DNA of 64,000 nucleotides from Saccharum officinarum (lineage: Eukaryota > Streptophyta > Magnoliopsida > Poales > Poaceae). The stretch lies in NCBI GenBank assembly GCA_020631735.1, contig CM036160.1:2464407-2528406 (forward strand), written 5' to 3'. Of this stretch, positions 22,913 through 34,306 are shown piece after piece. The position numbers and the translations under genes are program-made. Each line of letters begins with the position of its first letter. Position 1 is the stretch's first letter. The notes below the pieces were generated by a model. The model searched no databases. It was not told where the DNA came from and saw nothing but the letters and a program-made list of their open reading frames with translations.

Positions 22913-25900
22913 TTAGACTAGACTGTTTAGCCATAACTCAATTATTGGGAAGTAGCTTCTTTTTGCGCGTATCATTAACAGCGCAAATTCTGACTTGAAG
23001 TCTCTTTTTGCTTGATTAATAGTGGTCATTTTGTTGTAAAAAATGACCCCATTCCTCGCCTGCCAGATGGTCCAACACATGATGATCAGAATTTCCATGA
23101 AGAAGGGGACCTGTAATTGCCTCCTTAATAGCTCCAGGTTCTGAAAGAGATTAGCTTGATCATGAATTTGTAAACCAATCCAGTTCCAATAGGTAGAAGC
23201 AAAGGGGCATGTGATTAGAAGATGAAGTATTATTTCCTCTGTAGATGAGTTACAGAGTACACAAGTGTAATCTGGTAGTTCCATGTTCTTCCTTTTCAAA
23301 AGCTCCCTAGTGCTTAATCTGTCCATGAGTATGAGCCAGGCAAATACTTTATGTTTGTTTTGGCAAGAATTATCCCAAATCCATTTGAAGCTTTTATGAA
23401 TTGGCATGTGGCCACTCAGCTGCTTATATGCTCTTGCCACTGAAAATTTTCCTGAATTCCATATGCATGTCCAGGAATCAACTTGATCATTTATCGTCAA
23501 TTGTTGGAGATCTTGCTGCAGTTGATTGAGTTGTTGGAAAGCCTGTTGGGACAATGGCAGGTTAAAGAGTTCCAGCAGATTATCCATGGTGACTGCTTCA
23601 GCTAGAATTGTTGATTTGGATTTAGCAAAGGAGAACAATTATGGATAAGTAAGCATTGGTACTCTGTTGTTCCAAAGATCCGACCAGAGATAGCAGGATT
23701 TAGCATTATTGACATTTACCATAGCAATACCCTTGAATTTATCCAACAGCTTTAGGATATCTCTCCACCAGAAAGAACCTTTCTTGGTTGATGATGGGAG
23801 ACAGCCATTCTCATAATAGCATTCCCATACAAGAGCTACCCATGGTATGTCTTCTTTGTTGAAGAATTTCATAAGATGCTTCAGCAGTAGAGCTTCATTT
23901 TGTGTCTTTAGATCTAACACCCCTAGTCCTCCTTCCTCTTTTGACTTGCATACCAAAGTCCATGCTGCTTTTGGTTTTTTATTACCATTTATTTCAGCTC
24001 CTCTCCAAAGACACAACTTTCTGAATTTGTCAATCTATGAAATTACTGAGTTGTGGATTGCAAAAGTGCTCATGCAGAAAGTGGGAAAATAGAAGACTGA
24101 GTTAGTTAGCTGAAGCCTTCCAGCTTGGTTGAGGAAGGAAGAGGTAGCAACAATTCTTTTTTCACATCTATTGACCAGAGGTGAGAAATCAATGACTTTT
24201 GGTTTTGTTAGACCAATTGGGAGGCCAAGATAAGTGAAAGGTAAGGTTCCTCTATCACATCCAAAAGTCCTTGCTAGGTGTTGAAGCCTGTCCTCCTAGA
24301 CATTGATAGGGACCATGACTGATTTATTGTAGTTCACCTTTAGGCCAGTTGAGTCACCAAAAGTTTGTAGTAGAGCTTTTAGTACCATAAGCTGATTACT
24401 GCATGCCTCCATAACTATCAGAGTATCATCGGCATATTGTATAAGTGGGAATTCAGAGGTATGTCTGAGAGGCAGTGGCAGCTTCAATAGGTTCAGAACC
24501 TTGCTTTGTTTAGGATTGATTGCAATATGTCTGCCACCAGTACAAATAGAAGTGGGGATAGTGGGTCCCCCTGCCTAACTCCTCTTCTGCAATGAATGAC
24601 TTTGCCTGGTATGCCATTTAAGAGAACTGAAGATGTACCAGAGTTTAGAATCTCTTTAATCCATCTGTACCATTTGTCCCCAAAACCTTTTGCTCTTAGG
24701 ACTTGTAGGATTGCTCCATGCTCAACTTTGTCAAATGTCTTTTCAAAGTCTAGCTTTATAATAACTAGTTGTTTTCTAGATTTGTGACAAAGGTGAAGGT
24801 ATTCAAGAGCCCAGGCCAAGCAATCTTGAATGGTTCTAGTTTTTATGAAACCATGCTGATTCTTGTGGATGATCTGCTTGATGACTTTCTGAAGCCTATT
24901 TGCAAGAACTTTAGTGGTGAGCTTGAAAGAAGTGTTCAGCAATGATATTGGTCTGTAATCGGCAGCAACAGTGGGGCCATCCTTCTTGGGAATAAGGGCT
25001 ATATGGGAGGTATTGATGCTTCGCATACAAATTTCTTGTTCATAAAAAGTTTCAAAGAGGTTGTAATAATCATTGGCAATCAGTGACCAACACCCCTTAA
25101 TAAATTCATTGTTAAAACCATCTGGGCCTAGTGACTTGTTGTTAGGAAGTTCTGCAATCACACTATCTATTTCCTGCCTGGTAAAGGGAGTGTCCAGCTG
25201 TGATAGATCCTGACTATTTATCAAGCTATTGAGGTTGAAAAACATCCTATTGAAATTAGATTTTCCTAATCTTTCTTTGAAGGCTTTCCAGAGTAAGCTT
25301 GCCTTGCCATCATGATCTGTGACTTCATTACCTAGATCATCTTGCATACAGGCAATAGCATTTTTTTCTATGTCTGATGGTAGCATGAGCATGAAAATAT
25401 TTGGTATTAGCATCTCCTTCTTTAACCCAATTTATTTTTCCCCTTTGTCTCCAGTAGCTTCTCTGCTGTTTGAGTAATGAAACTAGCTTTGAGCTCAAGA
25501 TTTCCCTGAAATTCCATTCACTGATGGTGAGATCTCTGAAACATTCAAGGTAATCAAGAAACTTCAGGACCATTTTGGTATTCTCAATGAGTAATACTAG
25601 TGGTGGGGATTTTTTCTCCCATTCCTTTAGAGCTTTTCTTAGGTGTTTGCATTTAGCACTAATAGCTTTTGCTGGATCAGTGGGGAGATATGGAGCAGTC
25701 CAACCATTAAGTAGAATTAAAACAAAGTCATCCCTTTGCAACCATAAATTCTCAAATCTGAATATGTGACTCTTTGGTATATTGGTGCTGATTTCAATCA
25801 CACATGGCCAATGATCAGAGGTTTCCATAACCATGGCTTTAACAAATGTGTTTGGGAATCTCTCGGTCCAAGCATTTGACGTGAAGAACCAGTCTAATCT

Positions 25901-26512
25901 TTCCAAAAGGGGTGAGCACTGCTTGTTGGTCCATGTAAAATGTCTACCATGCAAAGGTAGTTCAATCAAACCCAGAGTGTCAATTGCTTCATTGAACAGA
26001 AACATTTCATTAACATCTCCTCCATCTTTGTTCCTGTCTTCAGGCTTTCTAATCAGGTTGAAGTCTCCTATAATTAGCCATTCAATGTGAGCCAGCATGT
26101 TGATATTCTTGAACCACTCTAGGAAGGCTCTTTTTCCAGGTGCAGTACAGGGGGCATAAACTGTTGTCAGGATCCAAGAGTTATTATTGAGTGCTGATGT
26201 CATTTCAATTGAGATAGCATATTCATTCTAAAAAATCTCAACTCCAGAAAATAAAGCTCCCTTCCATACTACCAAAATCCCCCCTGAGGCGCCCAAGGAT
26301 GGTTTGAAGGCCACAGAGTCAAAGCCTTGAGGGCATATTCTTCTAATAAACACCAAGTCAAAAATGTCCTTCTTGGTTTCTTGTAAGCATACAATATCAC
26401 ACTGACTTTCAATGATCTTGTCTCTAATTGAATTCCACTTCTTCTCTGAGTTTAGTCCTCGTACATTCCAACATAGAACCTTCCACTTTCTGCTTATTAT
26501 CATTTGGACCAA
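22913..26512 (-). pseudogene. LINE ORF2 (endonuclease, reverse transcriptase, zf-RVT), decayed
   Basis: On the minus strand the order is an AP-endonuclease domain (26512-25850, WNVRGLN, QETKKD and GDFNL segments), reverse transcriptase (25150-24290, with IPKKDGP, LDFEKTFDKVEH, RRGVRQGDPLSPLLF and QYADDTLIV) and the zf-RVT region (23500-22950, with TCVLCN...H...CPFA). Stops and frame changes at about 26215, 25400, 24490, 24300-24020 and 23640 break it. The product was the nuclease and polymerase for target-primed reverse transcription. Confidence 0.9.
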
Positions 26513-26809
26513 AGTTGATGGGTAAGCCGACAGAGAGGAGAGGGAACTCCTTCACTCAAAAGTCACAACAAGCTCAAAAATAAAAACCAAACACAGCAAC
26601 CACAACAACAAAGAAAAAGTACACACATGAATAAAAGATACCAGCCACCAACATCTGGCAGAGGGTACCAAGGAATAACCATAAAAAAGCCACCAGGCCA
26701 CAGGTTTCTATGATGCAACAAAAGAGGGCCAATAGGCCACCAATCCCGAAGTTCAGCTAACATTAAGAAAACAACAAATAAAGCTAAGAAAACTAAAAGA
26801 AGGAAAGCA

Positions 26810-28490
26810 TTAGTCCTCCTTCTGCACTTCACTGGGTCCTGCTTCATCTTCAGCCCCTTCCTTGTCCTCCTTGCTCTTTTCTTTGTTCTTTCCTTTCTTT
26901 TTAGCTATGGGGTTCGGCTTCTTCTTCTTGTTCAGGATGGCTTCATCTACCTCTTCAGTAGTCAAATTGCATAGGTTGATGCCAATATCTTGCAGAGCTT
27001 CAACAGACAGCGTGGGTGGCTTTATGTTGCAACCTAGACAGTTAGCCTTCTTGCATCCACTGAGTTTGAATCCATTCGATTGCCTCCTGACTCTGATGCT
27101 CCTTCTCACCTCTGATTCAACCACAGGTGTTTGATTCTTGACTTTCTTCAATTTCTTTTTGCTTTTAGGTGTGACTGGTGGTTCTTCTTCATAGAGCATT
27201 TCTTCTTTAGGTACCACATAGCTATTTAGAGAGTCCAATCTGGTGCAGAGTTTAGAGTTGTGATCATTTGGTTTGGCTGAAATGTTGATCTTGGTGGATT
27301 CCCCAGATTTGCAGAAAACTACAGGGAAGTTGCTCTGCAGTAGATTCTTGGCCCATTCATAGCTAACTGGTGAATTCAGAATCACCTGGAAGAACTCAGC
27401 CCACTTTTTTGGAACCCTGATCAGAGTTGATTCTGAGATATTTATCGGATTTTCACTGGGGCAAACAGCTAGGTCCAGAGGCTGATCCTTCTTAGAAAGG
27501 TCAACATTGTCATTCTTACCCCATTCAGTACTGCTGTCCAGCTTGTTGAGGTCAATTCTGCCATTCACAAAGGGATAGGGAGAGGATAAGTTGAAAGGTT
27601 GGATATTGTCAATAATTCTGACCATCCCAATCTGTATGTTTGCCTGCCCATTGAGCTGCCAATCCATGAGCTATTCATTAGCTGCCTCTTCAATTTCCTC
27701 ATCATTCATGAGATCCTCTTCTTGTATTTCAAGTGGAAGGAAGTTATTTTCTTCATTGATCATTTGGACAGGAGCCACTTGGACATTGTTTTCCTCTACC
27801 ACTTCAACTGGCACATCCTGATGCTCTGGCTGGGCTATCTGATCAATGTGGATCACCTGCTCCTGATGTTAATTTGGTGCCTGAATCAATTCCCAATTGT
27901 TGGGTGCAATGTTATTCTGGAGTCCAGGATAAATCAGAACTTCCTGGGGATCCTCCTCCTCAGGCAAGGCATTGAGATCCTGCATCATGATCGGTAGAGG
28001 ATCATCAAGGTTGATTTCAATGGCATGTCCTTGCTGAGTAATTCATCAGGCCACTCAAGCTAGTTGTTATTTTCTTGAGGAGCAACTACATCATTCTGTG
28101 CCCCTCCAATTTGTACTGGGCCCTGATCTTGCTGACCATTATCATTCTGGCCCGCTACTTGTTGTCCCAGCCAAAAAAATCAAATGGAAGTTGGCCCTGT
28201 ATCTGAATCTGGGCCGGAATGGGATCCTCATCTTGGGGCCCAGCTCTCAGCATCTGGTGTTGCACAACTTCACACTGAATGGTCCATGAGTCACCCTCAA
28301 ACCCAGGAATGTCAGATAGTGCAATAAACTGTGGTACCGAATCCAGGTCAGCAACCCTGGCTCTAACCAGAACTCTGGCTTTGCGATTGTCATTAGCATA
28401 CCAATCAATGATTCTAGCAAATGGAGCAAGCAGAGTTTCTATAAATTCCTGGTCCCAGTAATCCAGATGAACACCTAATAGCAGCAGCCA
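26810..28490 (-). pseudogene. LINE ORF1 (nucleic-acid binding protein), N-terminally truncated and broken
   Basis: The C-terminal 285 codons (27667-26810) are open and contain the CKKANCLGC motif and Lys-rich tail typical of plant L1 ORF1. Upstream, the part after the DUF4283 domain (28470-28130, IDWYANDNRKARVLVRARV and similar) is recognisable but interrupted by stops. The N-terminal portion is missing because the LINE is truncated at 28512. Confidence 0.75.
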
Positions 28491-29230
28491 ACATTCCCGA
28501 TTAAAAACTACCCTTCTCGCTCCCGTTCCTGGACACGGGAGGGCTGGTCACCGTCGACGACAACCGCGTCGGCCTGCTGTTCGAGCACACGTTCCCGCCG
28601 GCGCTGGCGCCGTGGCTGTCCTTCGTGGGCGTGCCCAGGCTGGTGGTGGTGCCGCGGTTCTACGAGGCGCAGGCGAGGTGGGTGGCGCAGGTCCTGTCAG
28701 GCCGGAGGCCGCTGCCGCCGGAGGAGGAGATGCTGCGCGCCGCCGAGGAGTACCACCGCGCCAGGGAGGCGGCCGGCGTGCCCAGGTGCCTCTCACACTC
28801 CATCTTCTTCGACATGGACTACTGCGACGAGTTTGGGGCCAAGCACTGTGGCTTCCCACGGCTGCCGGAGTGGAAGAGGGACCTCATGTCGTCGGCTGTC
28901 GCAAGCTACAGGGATCGGAGGACGACGCGGAGATCTTCCGTGACAGCTACCACGACAGCGACTTGCTTCGGGAGGGCTTGCAAGCACAGGCCTGGCTTAC
29001 CGGCCGGCCGCCGCCGCCGCCGGAAGACACGAGAGTAGAAAACGAGTCATGAGTGGCGGCTCGTTGGCCAGACAAGTCGCAGCAGCTTTTTTTTAATTAC
29101 TTTTGAAAGATCCGGATTCCTGGCTTGTTTGACAAAGTACATGTGCGCCAGAAGCACGATTAAACAAATTGTAGAGTGTTCCTCCAGCACTCCTGGACAT
29201 GTCTACCAACTCTGAAAAAACTAAGAGATC

Positions 29231-29472
29231 GGGGCTGTTTAGTTCCAAGAAATTTTGCAAAATTTTTCAGATTCCCTGTCACATCGAATCTTTAGACATA
29301 TGCATGAAGCATTAAATATAGATAAAAAATAAAACTAATTACACAGTTTAGACGAAATGGACGAGACGAATCTTTTAAGCCTAATTAGACCATGATTGGA
29401 CAATATTTGTCAAATAACAACGAAAACGCTACAGTAGCGTTTTGCCAAAAATTTTGGCATCCAAACGGTGCC
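29231..29472. mobile_element. Tourist-type MITE
   Basis: This 242 bp element has ends GGGGCTGTTTAGTTCC and, inverted, GGCACCGTTTGGATGCC. It is flanked by ATC on both sides (29228-29230 and 29473-29475). It belongs to the same family as the copy at 13088-13330, shown by the shared ACATCGAATCTTTAGAC and GACGAATCTTTTAAG blocks. Confidence 0.8.
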
Positions 29473-29475
29473 ATC

Positions 29476-30021
29476 AATTAGATACAGCTTGAGGAAACAA
29501 CTAGGCAGAAATATTATCAGTTTCAATCGGTTTCACAACCATTTTCAACCATTTTTTGTACTCTTTAATTGCTAAATGTAGAAATATCCTGAAACGACCG
29601 TTTTCGTTTTTCTATATAGTAAGTCTGTTTTCGACCGTTTCCGACCGTTTTCATCTTAAGCATGGGCACGCGTATCTCACCTTTAGGATTTGGGACAGCT
29701 GCCGGCCGGAGAAGAATGTCCTACGGCCATGTGCTGGTGCTGCTGACAACAGAGCACGCTGGAGAGGAAGACGACGCACTACTGTGCATGGCAGACGAGG
29801 GAGAGGGGAGGTGCCGGGTACGGGTTAGTCCGGCCTCGGCCTAATATGGTCTGCAGCCCAACAAGGTATGCAGGCTCGTGCTCTCGGTTTTGCCTCAGGG
29901 ACAAAAAGGGAGCGGGCCAACACGAACCTAAATCTAGCCCCGCAGCAGAGGGAATTTTTTATATTTTTAATCTTTTTTATTTAATATTTTAATAATAATC
30001 GCACTAAAAAAATTATGAATC
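29476..30021. other. Intergenic sequence, no gene recognised
   Basis: Sequence with repeated GACCGTTTCCGACCGTTTTC-like words (29580-29660). A short GC-rich part (29690-29860) follows, and then AT-rich sequence. I see no supported gene. Confidence 0.5.
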
Positions 30022-31040
30022 TGACCTTTTTGTCGCACCGGTGCAACTTGCGCGACCAAATAACGCTGTCGCGCCACATACATTAGCACGACAACACCTG
30101 CCATGTTAGACAATGTTTTCGATATGGAAAACCTCGTCATGCCACTCCGTTGGCGCGACAGTATTGTTCTGTCACGCCACTGGGAATGGCGTGATAAGGC
30201 TCAAATTTTAAAAAACCATAATTCTTGGATACAATGTCGGATGAAGATGATTTTTATACCAAAATTGTAGATCTCGACGAGATCTACAATTTTCTAGTTA
30301 TGAGTTTTTTTCATTTGAGGACGTTAAGATGCTCAAAAAAAATATATAAAATTTCAGCTGCATAATAATCGCGTCACATTAGAAAAATAGTATCCTCTTT
30401 GTATGGGATCAAATGAAGATATTTTTATATCAAAGTTATAGCTCTCAGTGAGATCTATAACTTTATGGTTGACATCGTTAAGATGCTCAAGAAAATAATA
30501 TAAATATTCAGCCCGAGTGTACTGCTGAAATTTTATATTTATTTTTTCGAGCATCTTAACTCTCAAATGTAAAATTTAAAACTATAAAGTTATAGATCTC
30601 ATTAAGAGCTACAATTTTCGTATAAAAAGTATCTTTATTTGATAACATACAAACAAGATACTATTTTTCTAATGCGACAAGTGATAGCACGCGATTATTA
30701 TGCAGCTAAAATTTTATATAATTTTTTTAGCATATTAACGTCCTCAAATGGAAAAACTCAAAACTAAAAAGTTGTAGATCTCGTCGAGATCTACAATTTT
30801 CATATAAAAATCATCTTCATCCACCGGGTATCAAAGAGTTATGATTTTTTTAAGTTTGAGCCTTGTCACGCCACTCCCGGTGGTACTGACAGAACAATAC
30901 TGTCATGCTAACAGGAGTGGCGCGACATGGTTTTCCACGTCAGAAACATTATCTAACGTGGCAGGTGTTGTCGCGCCAATGCATGTAGCGCGATAGCGTT
31001 ATTTGGTCGGGTCAGTGGCATTTGCGCGACCAAAAGAGTC
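30022..31040. repeat. 1 kb foldback (inverted repeat with almost no loop)
   Basis: The left arm (30022-30515) and the reverse complement of the right arm (30522-31040) match along their full length, around GACCAAATAACGC, CGACAACACCTGCCA, CAGTATTGTTCTGTCA, AATAATCGCGT and TTAAGATGCTC. The spacer is only a few bases. Each arm also contains a near-palindrome TTGTAGATCTCGACGAGAT. No protein is encoded. A transcript through it could form a long hairpin. It is probably a foldback DNA transposon. Confidence 0.85.
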
Positions 31041-31971
31041 ATATCCACAAAAAAGGCATCTGCGCGACAGCGTTATTTGGTTGGGGCAGGTCGAGTCAGG
31101 TGATGACTTCGGTGGTTGCCACGATGAGATCGCCGTTGTAGACATCGATTTCATCGGCAAGCGACCAATTTATGGCTTTTATCTGCAAGGAGAGGGTGCT
31201 TCTTAGAGCTCCCTACGAGGACATCGACTTCAGGTCATCGATCTCATCGTCAGTGGTCGTTTAGAGAAAATTAAGGTCTTAAGGTGATGAATCCACATCC
31301 TATGTGCGTACCCGACAATGCAACTATCAATATCTTTAGTGATTTAGATGTGTTTTAGACTGGTTCCGTAGTGTTGGATTTTGCGGCATGTCCAATGTTT
31401 TGAGGTTGGTCGTTGGGTCCGACATAAGGACTACACTTTGGCTCCGACGTTCGAGGAAAGCCATTGTGAAGAAGACGATAGAAGAATCTGGATAGAATAT
31501 TATGTACTTTTTTATTTCAGAATTTTTTTCTTGTGTAATTTAGGAATGTACTATACCAAGATTTAATATAAGTCCCCTTTCCTTCGAAAAAAAAAGAAAT
31601 TGAAGCGGGCCTGCAAGAAAAAACAAAAGGGAAATGCTTCCTCTAGGGTGTTTGTCCATCTGAACACCAGCTTCCTAGGCCTGCGAACGCTCCCGTTGGT
31701 GGGCCGCAACGCCCAATGGCTCACTGCGACGTATCCGCTCGTCTACAGCGGATGGACGATGTATCCTATAGGGCATTAGTAGCACCACGACCGCGTCGCG
31801 ACTACCCTCCACCACGACCGTGTCACTTTAGTGTTCTCCACGGCGTCTAGGTGCCTGCTGGCCATCCCACGGCCTTCTGCGTCATCACTGCCGTCACGCC
31901 CCTCGGTGTTCTCCACGGCATCTGAGCACTAGCCGTTCATCCCACCAGCCCTCTGCGTCGTCCGTCGCGCC
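31041..31971. other. Intergenic sequence with a possible retroelement 3' end
   Basis: The part 31041-31600 ends in AT-rich sequence and an A-run (31589-31597), like the 3' end of a retroelement, but no domain is recognisable. In 31790-31970 a roughly 80 bp unit around GTGTTCTCCACGGC is present twice. No gene is visible. Confidence 0.4.
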
Positions 31972-32922
31972 TAAAGATGTCAACGGGGAATTTCCCGTCG
32001 GGTTTCATCAACCCGTCCCGTCCCCACGGGGCAAGATTTTCCCCATCCCTGTCCCTGTGAAAGCTCGCAGGGGACGTTTTCTTCCCATCCCCGAACCCAA
32101 GCGGGGAATGAATCCCTGACGGGTCCCCGTCCCCGCGGTATAATAAGTTTGAAAAAAAAATTACTCAACTCAACAATCCAAAAGAAGAAATGTTCACCAC
32201 AAATGCATCTTGCATCAGCATGAAATAAGATTGGTTAATTTACAAATCACAGTTGCAAACAAATCACAAAAAAATCTAACAAATACACAAGTGTTTTTGT
32301 CGGGATGCAGAAGTAGATGCAAAACAACAAGATACGCCTCTGCGGCTCTGCTATCCACAAGCAGAACGAGAAAAAAAGGAGACGCAAGACACATCCATCT
32401 TTCCTGCGCAGGGCCATGGCGACGGGTGATGGTCTGGCCTGGCACTCCGGGCATGCTGCACACCAGGCCAGGGTGGAGGGGCTCGGGGCTTTGACCGGCG
32501 ATGACACACGGCAGCTCAAACGCCGGCGAGAATCGCGCCCCCATAGGTCTGTGCCTAGTGCAAAGAAGTGGAGCGTCGCTTTGCAGCATGGGACTACTGG
32601 AGCACATAGGCAAGGCAGCAGCGGTGGTGAGACCGGGAGAGGAGAGGATGGGGAGGAGTTAGGTTTTTTGCTGCTTATATATCTATTCCCGATGTGGGCC
32701 TTGATGGGCCAAATGAACAGAAATTGTGGCCTGCATTTGGACAAACGATACACGGGAAACAGGGACGGGGAGCAGCATACCAAACCCGCCCCCGCTAGAC
32801 CCGATGGGGACAGTTTTTCCCCCATTTAGTCCCCCGCGGGGGTAATTTTACTCTCATCCCCGTCCCCTAATAGGGGAATTCCCCACGGGGAATCGGGGAT
32901 AGGGTCACTGTTGACATCTTTA
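31972..32922. mobile_element. TIR element, possible hAT-like, non-autonomous
   Basis: The terminal TAAAGATGTCAAC (31972) is exactly inverted at the right end (TAAAGATGTCAAC reading from 32922 leftward). The ends are followed by GGGGAATTTCCCG / CCCCGTGGGGAATTCCCC runs. The motif resembles the TAAGGATGGCAAC end of the element at 4849. No coding domain is found in the interior. A clean 8 bp target duplication was not found. Confidence 0.65.
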
Positions 32923-33119
32923 GTGGCTCGCGCCGCCCCACCTTGCCCTCTGTGCGTAGCCGCCTAGCCCCGTGTTGCCGGTGAGCTCTGCACTAGCGAA
33001 CTTCACACACCGGCAATCCTTCATTCGCCGAAGCAGCAAGGAAATGTTGCGCTGAAAGCGCTTGTTGCAAACATATGTTTCAAGTGTTTAGGTATTTCAA
33101 ATGTATGTTGTAAATATTT

Positions 33120-33600
33120 CATATGGATGTTGTAAAAGTAGATCTAGATGGTACATATGTTATAATAGCTATACATGTATGTTTCAAGTGTATGTTTCAA
33201 ATGTTTTACTTGTTTCAGACATATATAGCAAGTGCTCATCTGGGTGTTACAAAAATAGATCTGGATGTTACTTTTGTTGCAATGGCTACACATATATGTT
33301 ACAAGTGTATGTTTCAAATATTTCATCTCTTTTAGATGTATGTGCAAGTGTTTCATCTAGGTGTTGCCAAAGTAGATCTGGATGTTGCTATGTTGCAATG
33401 GCTATATTGCAAGTGTATGTTACAATTGTTTCATTTGTTTTAGAAGTATGTTGATATCGTTTCGTCTAGGTGTTGCAAAAGTAGATCTAGATGTTGCATA
33501 TGTGTTGCAATGGCTATGTTGCAAGTGTATATTTCATCTGTTTCAAACGTATGCTACATTGGTTTCATCTGGGTGTTGCAAAAGTAGATCTAGATGTAGG
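33120..33600 (+). repeat. Tandem repeat, five units of 103-117 bp
   Basis: GATCTAGATG or GATCTGGATG recurs at 33141, 33258, 33374, 33484 and 33587, each within a unit containing TGTTGCAAAAGTA, GTTGCAATGGCTA and GTTTCA. Open frames across it (Cys/Tyr/Phe-rich) follow from the repeat. Composition resembles the repeat at 3600-4190 in opposite orientation. Confidence 0.8.
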
Positions 33601-34306
33601 CGTGGAGGAAGCCAAAACCCTCGATGGTCATGCTGTTGCCCGAGCAATATGGTGGCTACTAGTCTGCCGCGACGGAGGACCACAGCAAGAGGGCGAAGGT
33701 TACCTCCGATGATGACGGCGTGGTCACCGACAGGTGGAGGCTGAACTCCTGTAGGTGTGTGCGAGGCGCGCTAGATGCCTCAGTGAGGCCCGCGGACATG
33801 GAGAAGACTAGACTGTTGTGGCTCCCTGGTGTATGGGCCGATGGTGAAGATGGAGGCCACGAACGCCCTCAACTATCATCGAAGTCCGGTTTTCTCCTTT
33901 AAATTCTAAAACTAGGCACCTTACCTCTTAAACTTTTAAAAATGTTGAAATTACCTCCTCATTTCTTTGAAGTGATTTTGTTTTTTTACTTAAAAGATCG
34001 ATAAATACTTGATAAGGGTTTTAAACCACATAATACATCTTTAAGCTTCTAAAAATCTATAGATAGATTGGGAAATGCCCCCTTCTATAAAAAAACTGAG
34101 AGTTTAGAAAGGGGTATTTACTAACTTTTTAATTAAATAGAAAAAAGAAACAAAACCGTCTTCAAAACCACTCCATAATATTTGGCAGGCTTTCTCTAGT
34201 GCTCCTCCAAATGAGCCAGAGCATTTGAGATGAATAACTTCGGGTCCTCTACTATTCATCGAGTCCTTTTAAAACAAACCCTGTCGTATTCGCATTACAT
34301 TTTCTG
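33601..34306. other. Intergenic sequence downstream of FMO-2
   Basis: GC-richer sequence to about 33870, then an AT-rich part, then the 3' flank of FMO-2. About 35 bp just after the FMO-2 stop (CTTTTAAAACAAACCCT...) is shared with the 3' flank of FMO-3, a sign of tandem duplication. No gene is visible. Confidence 0.5.

Larger units (their letters stand above)
22756..28512 (-). mobile_element. L1-type LINE inserted in FMO-1 exon 3, 5'-truncated
   Basis: A T-run at 22754-22762 is the poly(A) tail on the minus strand. The sequence between cttct (22751-22755) and cttct (28513-28517) is absent from the FMO paralogues, which gives the insertion borders and a target duplication of at least 5 bp. 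The element contains ORF1 without its N-terminal part and a complete but mutated ORF2, so it is slightly 5'-truncated. It belongs to the same broad L1-like lineage as the element at 40590-47188. Confidence 0.9.
14387..29052 (+). pseudogene. FMO-1: flavin-containing monooxygenase (GS-OX-like) pseudogene split by two transposons
   Basis: Plant FMOs of this group oxygenate soft nucleophiles (S or N) using FAD and NADPH. In grasses the substrate is unknown. Exon 1 is 14387-14950 and carries the FAD-binding GAGVAG motif and a DV-TVLE strand end. Exon 2 starts at 15086 and is cut at 15152 by the Mutator-like element, resuming at 22362 and ending at 22533 before a GC-type donor. Exon 3 starts at 22662 and is cut at 22755 by the LINE, resuming at 28518 and running to 29052. 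A 2 bp insertion near 14851 and a frameshift near 28915 also break the frame. The junction corresponding to intron 3 of FMO-2 is continuous, so this copy has two introns. The start matches FMO-2 and FMO-3 (MASSSKKVCVVG). It is certainly inactive as a full-length enzyme. Confidence 0.95.

Noticed and set aside
31003..31566. Short frames after the foldback
   Set aside because: No domain, and the sequence looks like the 3' part of an unidentified repeat.
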